A stretch of 64,000 nucleotides of DNA from Paludibacter sp. (GCA_028692715.1 JAQUWU010000015.1:1-64000); one strand, 5' to 3'. Positions 25,949-35,655 are shown, counted from the first letter of the stretch. Numbers and translations: made by a program. Notes: generated by a model not told the origin, from the letters alone.

Positions 25949-28900
25949 ATGAAAAAACTGAAAGATGTACTTTTTTCGATGCATACCACCGTTATTTTAC
26001 TCCTGATTTTTGGTATCAGTATCGGTTACGCTACATTTGCCGAGAATAGTTCAGGTACAGAATACGCTCGCGAAATTATATACAACGCCATTTGGTTTGA
26101 AGTATTGATGATAGCATTAATTATCAATCTCTTAGGAAGTATATTTCGTTTTAAACTGCTAGCCAAAAGAAAATGGAGTGTACTTCTTTTTCATTTGGCT
26201 TTTATATGTATGATAATTGGAGCTGCCGTAACACGCTACTTTGGTTCGGAAGGTATGATGCATATACGACAAGGTGAAACTTCGAATGAAGTATCGACCG
26301 ATAAAACTTCTGTTGGAATTACGGCCGAATACAACGGAGAAAAAGTGGAGAAAACTTTTGATGCCAGCTTTGCCGAAAACAAATCGAATAATTTCTCAGA
26401 ATCGATTACCATAGCCGGAAAAACGATTACCGTTGAAAATGAAATGTATGTCCCTAATTCGGTTGAAACAATTGTTCCAGACGATAATGGAGAACCAGCA
26501 CTTTCGTTATTCGTAATGAACAGCATGAACAAAGGAATGGATTTTATTTTGATGAATGAAGAAACAAATTTGTTTGAAGGACTTGCTTTTGGTTTTGGCG
26601 ACAGTATTAAAAATTCAGATGTAAACTTGAAACTTGAAAACAACGAACTTTATTTTTCAAGTAGATATCCTGTTTCAGGCATGAGTATGATGCAAAAAGA
26701 TGAATCTGTGATGTTGCCGGGTAAATACTATCCTGCACAACAAAAAACTATTTATAAAGCTGAAAATGTGATATTTGTATTAAAGACATATTTGCCAAAA
26801 GCTAAAAAGAATTTATCGCAAGTCACACCCGAAATGAATAAATCCGGCATTACTATAGAAGGGAAAAATGCTATTGTATTCAAAGTAAGTAACGGAAATA
26901 TTTCAAAAAAGGTAAATGTTTTAAGTGCTGATAATCAAGTTTCACAACCCGCAAAATGTGAATTGGGGAACGTGAAAGTTTCAGTTTCGTACGGAGTGCT
27001 GGCAAAGAAATTGCCATTTTATATAACCTTACGAGAATTTGTTCTGGATCGTTATCCGGGTTCAAACAGTCCGTCATCCTACGCCAGCGAAATTACGGTT
27101 ACCGACCATGAAAGGAAAACCGAACTTCCGTTCAGAATATTCATGAATAATATCTTAAATTACCGTGGATATCGTTTCTTCCAGTCATCTTACGATCAAG
27201 ACGAAAAAGGAACGATATTATCTGTAAGCCAGGACTATTGGGGAACTCTGATAAGTTATATCGGATATTTCTTAATGATGCTGGGTATGATATGGACTTT
27301 ATTCAATAAAAACAGTCGTTTCCAAACAGTTATAAAACTCAGCAATGAACTTCAGAAAAAGAGAAAAGCTGGAAAAATAGCTCTTCTTGCCGGATTAATA
27401 GTATTATCGGGTTCGGTGTTCTCGGCGAGTACTGAAATCACTAAGAAAAGTCATATTAATGAATTAAACAGCTTATTAATTCAAGACGAAGCACAGGGAC
27501 GCATTGAGCCTTTCAATACTTATGCATCGGACATTTTCAGAAAAATCTCTAAAAAAACATCGTGTAATAATATGCCGGCAGTCGAAGTAATTATTGGAAT
27601 GTCTGCCAATCCTTCAGCATGGCAAAACGAACCAATTATAAAAGTTGCAAATCCTCAACTGGCTAAAGAATTGGGAATTGTAGGTGATTTAGTATCGTTC
27701 AACCAACTTTTCGATTTTGATAACGGCGGTGAATATCGTCTGAAAGAGAAGGTCAACAAGGTGTATCAAAAAGAACAATCTACGCATAATAAATACGATA
27801 AGGAAATAATTAATGTCGACGAGCGGGTAAATATCTGTTATGAAATTTATAACGGCAATATGCTGGCATTATTCCCAAATACAAGTCATTCAAATGACAA
27901 ATGGAATGTTGTTCAGCCTGTTGATGTGAACAATATTGGACATAATCATTCTGAAAATCCCCACATGAATGAAATGGGAAGTATGGAAAGCAAAACACCA
28001 CCTGCCGGAATGGGTGGAATGAGTGAAGAACAAATTAATGCCATGATGGGAAATACAATTCCAACAATAAATCCCACAACATTATCAAACGATTCGCCGG
28101 AAATGTTGCTGACAAATTATTTACATGCTGTAAACGAAGCAAATTTGAATGGTGATTGGAAACAAGCAATTGAACAACTTACACTTATAAAGAATTATCA
28201 AAAACTGAATGATGTTGATTTGCCTTCAGAAAGAAAAACAAATCTTGAAATATTCTACAATAATATAAATATCTTTTCAAAACTGGCAATAACCTACTCA
28301 TTACTAGGATTTTTATTATTACTACTACATTTAATTGATATTTTCAAAACTAAATCCGGTCTCGAAAAAATTCTGAAATGGGCAAATTATTTATTTCTAT
28401 TGGTATTTGTAGTGTACTGTTCCGGACTTGGAATGCGATGGTACATTTCAGCCCATGCCCCTTGGAGTAATGGTTACGAAACCATGATTTTTGTAGGTTG
28501 GGCAGCTGCTCTTTCCGGATTATTATTTGCCAGAAAATCACCCATATCGCTTGCTGTAACAGGCATTTTATCGGGTATTGCATTGTTAGTTGCCGGCATG
28601 AGTTGGATGAATCCTGAAATTACAAATCTCGTTCCTGTTCTCAAATCCTATTGGTTAATAATTCATGTGGCTATTATTACATCAAGTTATGGTTTTCTGG
28701 CAATGGCAGCATTACTTGGAATCCTAAACCTAAGTTTAATGATTGTCATGAATAAAAACAATGCTTATAAACTGAAAGACAGTATTCAGGAATTGAGCTA
28801 TATTATTGAAATGGCTATGACAATAGGACTCATTATGTTGACTATCGGTTGTTTTATCGGCGGAATTTGGGCTAACGAATCGTGGGGACGTTATTGGGGT

Positions 28901-29194
28901 TGGGATCCGAAAGAAACCTGGGCATTGGTAAGCATTTTAGTTTATTCAGCCATCCTCCATTTGCGAAATATCCCGGTATTAAACAATCAGTTTACATTGA
29001 GTAGTTTATCTTTATTGGGATTTGGCACTATTATTATGACATTCTTTGGCGTAAATTACTATTTATCAGGCATGCATTCCTATGCACAGGGAACGCCTCC
29101 ACCCATCCCTGCCGAAGTTTATATTGCCTTAATTGTGATAGTATTATTGGTTATTTTTGCTTTCAGAGCTGAAAAGAAAAATAAGAATATTTGA
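25949..29194 (+). CDS. ccsBA: Fused ResB-CcsA cytochrome c maturation protein (system II)
   Basis: A 1081-residue membrane protein that carries haem across the membrane and attaches it to apocytochrome c. The ResB/CcsB part is N-terminal: membrane helices at about 10-30, 48-68 and 76-95, a large periplasmic domain and a helix near 430-450. The CcsA part is C-terminal (about 770-1075) with the haem-handling WWD motif WANESWGRYWGWDPKETW near 970 and conserved membrane His residues. Between them is an extra soluble domain (about 490-760) that ends in a Met/His-rich stretch (about 664-695). System II fusions exist in Bacteroidetes and epsilonproteobacteria. No cytochrome c gene is adjacent. Confidence 0.93.
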   Translation: MKKLKDVLFSMHTTVILLLIFGISIGYATFAENSSGTEYAREIIYNAIWFEVLMIALIINLLGSIFRFKLLAKRKWSVLLFHLAFICMIIGAAVTRYFGSEGMMHIRQGETSNEVSTDKTSVGITAEYNGEKVEKTFDASFAENKSNNFSESITIAGKTITVENEMYVPNSVETIVPDDNGEPALSLFVMNSMNKGMDFILMNEETNLFEGLAFGFGDSIKNSDVNLKLENNELYFSSRYPVSGMSMMQKDESVMLPGKYYPAQQKTIYKAENVIFVLKTYLPKAKKNLSQVTPEMNKSGITIEGKNAIVFKVSNGNISKKVNVLSADNQVSQPAKCELGNVKVSVSYGVLAKKLPFYITLREFVLDRYPGSNSPSSYASEITVTDHERKTELPFRIFMNNILNYRGYRFFQSSYDQDEKGTILSVSQDYWGTLISYIGYFLMMLGMIWTLFNKNSRFQTVIKLSNELQKKRKAGKIALLAGLIVLSGSVFSASTEITKKSHINELNSLLIQDEAQGRIEPFNTYASDIFRKISKKTSCNNMPAVEVIIGMSANPSAWQNEPIIKVANPQLAKELGIVGDLVSFNQLFDFDNGGEYRLKEKVNKVYQKEQSTHNKYDKEIINVDERVNICYEIYNGNMLALFPNTSHSNDKWNVVQPVDVNNIGHNHSENPHMNEMGSMESKTPPAGMGGMSEEQINAMMGNTIPTINPTTLSNDSPEMLLTNYLHAVNEANLNGDWKQAIEQLTLIKNYQKLNDVDLPSERKTNLEIFYNNINIFSKLAITYSLLGFLLLLLHLIDIFKTKSGLEKILKWANYLFLLVFVVYCSGLGMRWYISAHAPWSNGYETMIFVGWAAALSGLLFARKSPISLAVTGILSGIALLVAGMSWMNPEITNLVPVLKSYWLIIHVAIITSSYGFLAMAALLGILNLSLMIVMNKNNAYKLKDSIQELSYIIEMAMTIGLIMLTIGCFIGGIWANESWGRYWGWDPKETWALVSILVYSAILHLRNIPVLNNQFTLSSLSLLGFGTIIMTFFGVNYYLSGMHSYAQGTPPPIPAEVYIALIVIVLLVIFAFRAEKKNKNI

Positions 29195-29269
29195 ATTTTT
29201 TCATGACAAAAAATCAAAAAGAGAGACCAAATGTTTAATTATAAAGCTGTATTCATCCTCGTAGTGTGA

Positions 29270-29500
29270 GATCGACCTCGTCCAGTGAGCCTGCCTGTTG
29301 CAGGTAGGTCGAAAAACAAGTGAAGTTGGCGTAAAAAATCGTCCTTTTTGAGCGAAGAAGGAGCGATCCACGATAGCTATCTCTTAGGTTTTAGCCAACT
29401 GAGCGTACGTTTTTCGAGCGAACGCCTGACGGTAGGCAGGGTGGGCGCAGTCTTGACTTTTTTGCCTACTTTTTGTGTTAAGACAAAAAGTAGGTCAGGG
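29270..29500. repeat. Compound palindromic repeat region after ccsBA
   Basis: The 400-base gap holds no gene but several palindromes: CCTGCCTG-ttg-CAGGTAGG (29290-29308), GCCTGACGGTAGGC (about 29423-29436) and a perfect 12-bp stem, CCTACTTTTTGT with ACAAAAAGTAGG (29465-29476/29483-29494, 6-base loop). The first matches a copy at 42289-42307 including the flank TCGAAAAA/TTGAAAAA. These look like dispersed intergenic repeats; the last could also end ccsBA transcripts, although it lacks a T-run. Confidence 0.6.
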
Positions 29501-29604
29501 TTTTAGGGGCGGAAGTCCATTAGATAAGGCAAAGATATTCAAGGCATTAATATCGTTTTTTTTTGTCATGTAAACTTCAATTAACAACCTATAAAATTAA
29601 CAAC

Positions 29605-30390
29605 ATGACACAATTCGTTCATAAGTTCTCAATATCCATTTATTTTATTATTATAATAGTTACTATTGTTGTACTAGCCTATTTTGGATTTTCGTTTTAT
29701 AATCTTCCTGAAGAAGAGCGTTTTTTTCATCCTCTTTACGAATCGTTGAAACCGAGTGGCTTCTTTGGACATGGTTTAGGGATAATTGGTACCTCCATTT
29801 TATTATTTGGATTGTTCTCATATATGGCACGAAAAAGGATGAAAATCTTTTCTCGTTGGGGAGTTTTGAAATATTGGCTCGAATTTCATATTTTCATGTG
29901 TACTTTAGGTGCGGTTTTAATTCTATTCCATACATCCTTTAAATTTGGAGGAATTATATCTATAGGTTTTTGGAGTTTAGCAATAGTTTGGGTTAGCGGT
30001 GTAATTGGTCGTTTTTTGTATATTCAAATTCCCAGAACCATTGAAGGTAGAGAATTGAGTTTGCACGAAGCCGAAGAAATTAAAAATCAGATAGCAGATG
30101 AATTATTGGAAAAATATCAAATTAATTTTCATGAAATTATGACCAGTAAATTTTCCGAAATTAAAGCTAAACTTATTTCGGAAAATGTTCATAAACATGA
30201 TTTTCGTAAGGTAAAAAAACAAATCAGGAAAGAACGTATTCTGGCAGAAAGGATTAAACGACTTGACCAAATGCTACGTTTATTTAAATACTGGCATGTA
30301 GCTCATTTACCATTTGCGTTAGTGATGCTGCTAATAATGGTGATACACGTGATTGTAGTATTAACATTGGGTTATCAATGGGTATTTTAA
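29605..30390 (+). CDS. Membrane cytochrome b-like protein
   Basis: A 261-residue membrane protein, starting at the ATG at 29605; an upstream in-frame ATG at 29563 would add a 14-residue polar extension before the first helix. Helices lie at about 10-32, 56-74, 92-112, 118-136 and 232-256. Histidines H56, H95, H109, H231, H234 and H248 lie in or at the ends of helices, as in b-type cytochromes that bind haem within the bilayer. A charged cytoplasmic segment (about 150-225) separates the last helix. The adjacent Fe-S flavoprotein gene, 41 bases downstream, suggests electron exchange between NAD(P)H and the quinone pool. The haem count is not provable here. Confidence 0.7.
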   Translation: MTQFVHKFSISIYFIIIIVTIVVLAYFGFSFYNLPEEERFFHPLYESLKPSGFFGHGLGIIGTSILLFGLFSYMARKRMKIFSRWGVLKYWLEFHIFMCTLGAVLILFHTSFKFGGIISIGFWSLAIVWVSGVIGRFLYIQIPRTIEGRELSLHEAEEIKNQIADELLEKYQINFHEIMTSKFSEIKAKLISENVHKHDFRKVKKQIRKERILAERIKRLDQMLRLFKYWHVAHLPFALVMLLIMVIHVIVVLTLGYQWVF

Positions 30391-30431
30391 AAAATAAATC
30401 TTTTGTTTTTTATAAACAAATTTAATTAACT

Positions 30432-31763
30432 ATGGAAGTAATCATTGAACAAGTACTAAGCTATGGTCTATCTGTCATACTTATAATTAGCATTCTGGCT
30501 ATATATTTATCACAACAAAAACGGCAATCTAAAGTAGTTAGCGATAAAATATTACAAGCTAAAGCTGATGGATTGCATGAACCGGTATCACTTTACCCTG
30601 TAGTGGATATTAACAGATGCATTCAAAGTGGAGCCTGTATTGAGGCTTGTCCAGAGAAAGAAATATTAGGAATTACAAACGGTAAAGCTTCAATTATAAA
30701 TGCTTCAAGATGTATAGGACATGGTGCTTGTTTCAGAGCTTGTCCAGTTGAAGCTATTTCATTATGGATTGGTACGGAAAAACGTGGAGTTGACCTACCA
30801 CATGTCAGTGCAAATTTCGAAACAAATGTTCGGGGAATTTTTATTGCTGGTGAGCTGGGTGGAATGGGACTGATAAGAAATGCTATCACTCAGGGTCGTG
30901 AAGCCGTTGAGCAGATTGTAAAAATAATTAATAAAGAGACAAAAGCTGACTATGATTTGATTGTGGTGGGTGCCGGTCCGGCAGGAATTTCGGGAACATT
31001 AGCCGCTAAAAAAGCCGGTTTAAATGTTCTTACATTGGAGCAGGATACGCTGGGAGGCGCAGTTTATACCTATCCCCGTTCCAAAATTGTAATGACAGCT
31101 CCTATGGATTTACCTTTGTATGGAAAAGTAAAGTTTAGAGAAACTTCTAAAACTGAATTACTGTCACTTTGGAAAACTGTCATCGAAAAAAATAAAATTG
31201 AAATTGTTGAAAACTCGAAAGTTGAAGCCATTATTCCAAATAATGGCATTTTTAGCGTCGAAACGATAAATGGTGAAAAATACTCATGTAAAAATGTATT
31301 ATTATCAATAGGTCGACGAGGAACACCACGAAAACTAGGTGTTCTGGGAGAAAATACTGAAAAAGTAGCCTACCGTTTACTCGAGCCGGAGATTATTACC
31401 GATAAAGATATAGTTGTAGTAGGTGGTGGTGACTCTGCAATTGAAGCGGCACTTTCACTTGCTGATAAAAATCGTGTAACTCTTTCGTACAGAAGCGATA
31501 AGTTTAGCCGAATAAAACAAAAAAATGCCGAAAAAATAAACGAAGCTATCAAACTGGCTAAAATCGTTGTAAAATTTAATAGCAATGTAGTTTTAATAGA
31601 ACCCGAAATAATTTCATATACCGAAAATAATTCTGAAGAAATTTTCAAAATTAAAAACGATTTAATTTATATCTTTGCAGGTGGTGAGTTACCAACGGAA
31701 TTTTTGAAAAAAATGGGCATTGAAATGTCAACCAAACACGGTGAAGTGGTATTGAAGCATTGA
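30432..31763 (+). CDS. Membrane-anchored Fe-S / FAD-dependent NAD(P) oxidoreductase
   Basis: A 443-residue protein. Residues 7-27 form a membrane anchor. Residues 60-112 are a dicluster ferredoxin-like domain in which each motif has three Cys: C63-x5-C69-x3-C73 and C94-x5-C100-x3-C104. The usual second Cys is Ser66 and His97. The rest is a thioredoxin-reductase-like flavoprotein with an FAD motif VVGAGPAGISG (about 178) and an NAD(P) motif VVVGGGDSAIEAA (about 325). The redox CxxC of thioredoxin reductase is absent, so it probably passes electrons to the Fe-S domain instead. It is paired with the cytochrome b-like gene upstream. Confidence 0.82.
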   Translation: MEVIIEQVLSYGLSVILIISILAIYLSQQKRQSKVVSDKILQAKADGLHEPVSLYPVVDINRCIQSGACIEACPEKEILGITNGKASIINASRCIGHGACFRACPVEAISLWIGTEKRGVDLPHVSANFETNVRGIFIAGELGGMGLIRNAITQGREAVEQIVKIINKETKADYDLIVVGAGPAGISGTLAAKKAGLNVLTLEQDTLGGAVYTYPRSKIVMTAPMDLPLYGKVKFRETSKTELLSLWKTVIEKNKIEIVENSKVEAIIPNNGIFSVETINGEKYSCKNVLLSIGRRGTPRKLGVLGENTEKVAYRLLEPEIITDKDIVVVGGGDSAIEAALSLADKNRVTLSYRSDKFSRIKQKNAEKINEAIKLAKIVVKFNSNVVLIEPEIISYTENNSEEIFKIKNDLIYIFAGGELPTEFLKKMGIEMSTKHGEVVLKH

Positions 31764-31990
31764 AAAAATCAAGAACTCTTTACACATTAATTACTTTTTC
31801 ATATAATTGAAGTAAAAGACTACGAGTATACAAATTAGAGCTGCTACTCCTGTAATCCAAAAGGCAGAAAAAAATTAATGCTAAAATAAAATGCAAATTA
31901 ATAATCAAATTTATTGTTTTAAATTTAACAATACGATATAAAATAGTATTTGTTTTTTAACAAGAAATTCTATAAAGGATTTTTATTGAT

Positions 31991-34462
31991 TTATTCAAAC
32001 TCCACTATCGTAATTCCAGCACCACCAAACTGAACATGTTCGTCACGAAATGTTTTTACAGCAGGAACTGTCCCGAGATACTGACGAATAATTTGTCGCA
32101 ATGCTCCGGTTCCTGTTCCATGCAGAATTCGAACGCCTGAAATCCCAACCATTAGCGCATCATCGATAAAATAGGTTACTGCCTGTAACGCTTCATCAAC
32201 ACGCATACCACGAACATCTATTTCGGATTTAAAAGTAAGTTTACGCTGACGAACCTCGTCGGTAGTTGTTGTTACTAAATTTTCAAACTTTTTGCTTTCT
32301 TTTTTGAACTGCGTGTTACTTATCACTTCTAATTTAATCAATTTCACCGTCGATTTCATTTGCCCAAAAGCCACAATTGCATTTTTATCCTGAATTTCAA
32401 TAACTTTACCAATGGCTGTTTGACCTTTCATACGAACATTAGCCCCCAACCTCACCTCGATCCTCCCCAAAGGGGAGGAAGTTGGAGGTTCAATAGACTT
32501 AATACGCTTTTTCAGAACACTTTTTCCCTCTCCTTTGGAGAGGGTTAGGGTGAGGTCAGGAATCGAGGGGTCAGGTGTGAGGTATTTCGCTTTAAACTCT
32601 TCCAACTCCTTCCTTACTGCTTTCGTTTTTTCTTTTTCTGCATCCGCTTCTTTTATTTGACGAATGGTATTTTCAATTTTGGCATTTGCTTCACTCAATA
32701 AATTCTGAGCATCAGCCTTTGCCTTTTGAGTTATTTCCTTCCGTTGCTTATCAATACCGGCCATTTCTTCCTCGTATTTTGCCAGGGTTTCTTCCAACCG
32801 TTTTTCTTTCTGACGGATTTGCTGACGTTTATTTTCCCAATAGCGTTTGTCGCGTACAATATCCTGTAAATGTTTATCATAATCCAGATGCTCCGCTCCC
32901 ACTTTTTCAGCAGCTTCGGCAATTAAATCTTCGGGTAGTCCAATCTTTCGGGCAATTTCAATAGCGAAGGAACTTCCCGGATTACCAATACTCAGTTGGA
33001 AAAGTGGTTGCAAATGCTGACGGTCGTACAACATGGCTCCATTCACAATTCCCGTAGCATCTTCGGCATAATGTTTCAGATTAGTATAATGCGTGGTTAT
33101 AACTCCAAAAGCCAGATTCTTATTGAAACGTTCCAACGAAGCTTCAGCAATTGCTCCACCAATCAGAGGTTCTGTTCCAGTTCCAAATTCATCAATCAGC
33201 AACAAGGTTTTTTCATTGCTATTTTTGATAAAATATTTCATATTCAGCAAATGCGAACTATAGGTAGACAAATCATTCTCAATGGATTGCTCGTCTCCAA
33301 TATCAATAAAAAGCCGCTCAAAAATTCCTGCACGACTGCTATCATGCACCGGAATTAGCAATCCGCACTGCATCATATATTGCAATAAGACAACCGTTTT
33401 CAAACAAACTGATTTTCCTCCCGCATTGGGACCGGAAATAATCAGAATCCGTTGATTTTCATTCAACGTAATGTCAAGCGGTACAATTTCTTTTCCTTGT
33501 TTTTTCAACGAAAGGAATAAGATGGGATGAACTGCTTTAGCCCATTCCAATTGGCAACAATCATCGATACGGGGTTTAATTCCGTTTATTTCAATAGCAA
33601 AAAGTGCTTTGGCCCGAAAAAAATCAATTTGACCCAGAAAAAATTGTGACGCAAAAATATCTTCGGAATGTGGACGAACAAAATTGCTAAAATCAACCAA
33701 AATACGTATCACTTCCCTCCGCTCCTCGCCTTCCAGTTCACGAACACGGTTATTGGCTTCCACTACTTGTTGGGGTTCAATAAAAACGGTTTTCCCGGTG
33801 GCCGATTCGTCATGAACTATTCCGTTTACTTTCCGCTTAAAAGCCGGCGAAACAGGGATTACCAAACGTCCTTCACGCATGGTTGGCGCTACATCTTTTT
33901 CTACATAACCATCGACTTGTGCCTGGCGAAGTATGGAGTTTAATGTTCGGGAAATACCACTTTGCACCTGAAAAATATCTTTTCGGATACGGGCTAATTC
34001 CGGAGAAGCATTATCTTTAATTTTCCCGAATTTATTTAGAATATTGTCAATTCGATTGATAATCAATGGGAAAGTTTCAATTTCCTGAACCAACTCGTGC
34101 AAATGTGGATAAACTTCGGCTTCGCTTTTTGTCAGAAATGCAACCAGTAATCGCACTGCTTCTAATGCTCTACGAAGATTAAACACCTCCAATTCATCCA
34201 AAAACAAACCCTCAACCTTGATTCTCGACAAAGCCGGACGAACATCGTAAAAATCACCAATGGGTAATTCATCGGCTTCGGAAGTCAGAATTCGTACCAT
34301 TTCGTCGGTCTGACAAAGCAATTTCATTACTTCCGTATAATCCGACGAAAACTGTATTTCATCTACTTTTTCGGCACCCAAGGTACTCACACACTTGTCT
34401 TTCAACAATTGGCGAATGGTACTAAAAGCTATTTTTTGTTCTATATGAGAAGGATAAAGCAT
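31991..34462 (-). CDS. mutS2: MutS2 family ATPase/endonuclease
   Basis: An 823-residue MutS2. The MutS core and lever helices (1-300) lead to the ATPase with Walker A SGPNAGGKSV (about 335), Walker B LLLIDEFGTGTEP (about 410) and a signature STYSSHLLNMK. A long coiled coil (about 515-620) precedes the linker and the C-terminal Smr domain (DVRGMRVDEALQAV and LHGTGTGALRQI, about 740-805). MutS2 acts on branched DNA, and in some bacteria on collided ribosomes. Linker residues about 635-672 are encoded by palindromic repeats (DNA 32442-32560) and are absent from typical MutS2. RhuM lies 162 bases upstream on the same strand. Confidence 0.93.
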   Translation of the reverse strand: MLYPSHIEQKIAFSTIRQLLKDKCVSTLGAEKVDEIQFSSDYTEVMKLLCQTDEMVRILTSEADELPIGDFYDVRPALSRIKVEGLFLDELEVFNLRRALEAVRLLVAFLTKSEAEVYPHLHELVQEIETFPLIINRIDNILNKFGKIKDNASPELARIRKDIFQVQSGISRTLNSILRQAQVDGYVEKDVAPTMREGRLVIPVSPAFKRKVNGIVHDESATGKTVFIEPQQVVEANNRVRELEGEERREVIRILVDFSNFVRPHSEDIFASQFFLGQIDFFRAKALFAIEINGIKPRIDDCCQLEWAKAVHPILFLSLKKQGKEIVPLDITLNENQRILIISGPNAGGKSVCLKTVVLLQYMMQCGLLIPVHDSSRAGIFERLFIDIGDEQSIENDLSTYSSHLLNMKYFIKNSNEKTLLLIDEFGTGTEPLIGGAIAEASLERFNKNLAFGVITTHYTNLKHYAEDATGIVNGAMLYDRQHLQPLFQLSIGNPGSSFAIEIARKIGLPEDLIAEAAEKVGAEHLDYDKHLQDIVRDKRYWENKRQQIRQKEKRLEETLAKYEEEMAGIDKQRKEITQKAKADAQNLLSEANAKIENTIRQIKEADAEKEKTKAVRKELEEFKAKYLTPDPSIPDLTLTLSKGEGKSVLKKRIKSIEPPTSSPLGRIEVRLGANVRMKGQTAIGKVIEIQDKNAIVAFGQMKSTVKLIKLEVISNTQFKKESKKFENLVTTTTDEVRQRKLTFKSEIDVRGMRVDEALQAVTYFIDDALMVGISGVRILHGTGTGALRQIIRQYLGTVPAVKTFRDEHVQFGGAGITIVEFE
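32442..32560. repeat. Two palindromic repeats inside mutS2
   Basis: CCTCCCC-AAA-GGGGAGG (32462-32478), flanked by ccaac/gttgg, and CCCTCTCC-TTT-GGAGAGGG (32526-32544), followed by ttagggtgagg. Both resemble the intergenic repeat type at 4597 and 8433. Both lie in the mutS2 coding region and add in-frame residues such as DLTLTLSKGEG and PPTSSPLGRIEVRLG to the linker before the Smr domain. Confidence 0.8.
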
Positions 34463-34623
34463 TTAATTTGTTCAATTAGAATCTTATTATTAAATATACT
34501 TCAAAAACAACGAAAAATCAGACAATCAATTAAGTATAACTAAATAAAGCATTTAGAATAAAGATTAATGAATATAGGGTGATATGATCCAAAATATCAT
34601 TTGTGTTTAAAGACATTAGATTA

Positions 34624-35655
34624 CTAATTTTGTTTTCGAAGCATCTTATCAAAGTCACTTTCAATCAATTTATTTTGTGTTATTCTGAATTTCTCGAATT
34701 CCTTTTCGGCAAGCGCTAATACCACTTCAGGCGAAACCGTTCCCTGATGGTTTAAAATTGCTTCTTCGTTAAATTGAAGAAATGCATCCAATTTTGCCAC
34801 CCAATCTTTCATATACATTACCACACTTTTTTTTGCCTGATTTTCAGCATAATCGAGATACATTGTGACAATGCGGTTAAGAGCATCCATTTCCTTTTCA
34901 TTCAGGTAATTTTTCGCAACCCCTACATCTGTTTTTCGGATAGTACCTTTCGGAGCATTCTTCCAAGTAGTCAAACCCATATTATCTTTAGAACAATCAG
35001 CTCTGGAAGCAATTAACTCTGATGCTGTCTGTCCGGTTATTGCCCAATGAAGTTTATTTTGTACGGTTGCAAAAAAATCTTTTGTTGTTTTTTCATCAAC
35101 ATTATAATCAGCACTACATTGAGAGTAAATGTCAGTAATTTTTTGATAAAAACGTCGTTCACTACTACGAATATCGCGTATTCGTGCCAATTGTTCTTCA
35201 AAATAATCCTTTCCAAAAATATTGTTTGGATTTTTAAGGCGTTCATCATCCATAGTAAAACCTTTGATGATATATTCTTTGAGCCGTTCAGTGGCCCATA
35301 TCCGAAAAGCTGTTGCCTGATGACTATTCACGCGATAACCTACTGAGATAATAGCATCAAGGTTGTAAAATTTTGTAGTTGATTCTTGCGTCTTTCCTTT
35401 TATAGCTCCATGTTGAGTGGTATGTTCCAAAATGGAACAAACCACTTCTTCCTGTAATTCACCTGATTCAAAAATATTTTTGAGATGCTTTGTTATTGCA
35501 GGGCGCTGCACGCCAAACAAATCAGCAATTTTATGTTGGGTAAGCCATATTGTTTCATTTTGTAAATAAATTTCCACTTTTACTTTACCGCCGGGCGTGG
35601 TATAAAGCAGTATTTCGCTGAAACCTTCTGTAACTAGGTTCTGTATTTTTGACAT
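34624..35655 (-). CDS. rhuM: RhuM-family virulence-type protein
   Basis: A 343-residue protein matching the RhuM family. The N-terminal winged-helix-like part reads IWLTQHKIADLFGVQRPAITKHLKNIF (about 33-59). The YNLDAIISVGYRVNSHQATAFRIWATERLKEYIIKGF block (about 97-133) is the best-conserved region. RhuM was named from Salmonella pathogenicity island 3; related proteins occur on mobile and accessory DNA across bacteria. The molecular role is unknown; DNA binding is inferred from the helix-turn-helix. It lies between two housekeeping genes (mazG and mutS2), suggesting insertion of a single accessory gene. Confidence 0.88.
   Translation of the reverse strand: MSKIQNLVTEGFSEILLYTTPGGKVKVEIYLQNETIWLTQHKIADLFGVQRPAITKHLKNIFESGELQEEVVCSILEHTTQHGAIKGKTQESTTKFYNLDAIISVGYRVNSHQATAFRIWATERLKEYIIKGFTMDDERLKNPNNIFGKDYFEEQLARIRDIRSSERRFYQKITDIYSQCSADYNVDEKTTKDFFATVQNKLHWAITGQTASELIASRADCSKDNMGLTTWKNAPKGTIRKTDVGVAKNYLNEKEMDALNRIVTMYLDYAENQAKKSVVMYMKDWVAKLDAFLQFNEEAILNHQGTVSPEVVLALAEKEFEKFRITQNKLIESDFDKMLRKQN

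Noticed and set aside
26236-26643. 135-codon antisense frame in ccsBA
   Set aside because: It is a shadow of a strongly supported membrane protein gene on the other strand.
31785-31866. Short minus-strand frame with a single membrane helix (WITGVAALICILVVFYFNYM)
   Set aside because: It looks like a small membrane protein but has no ATG, GTG or TTG start after the in-frame stop; it may be a relic, which I cannot show.
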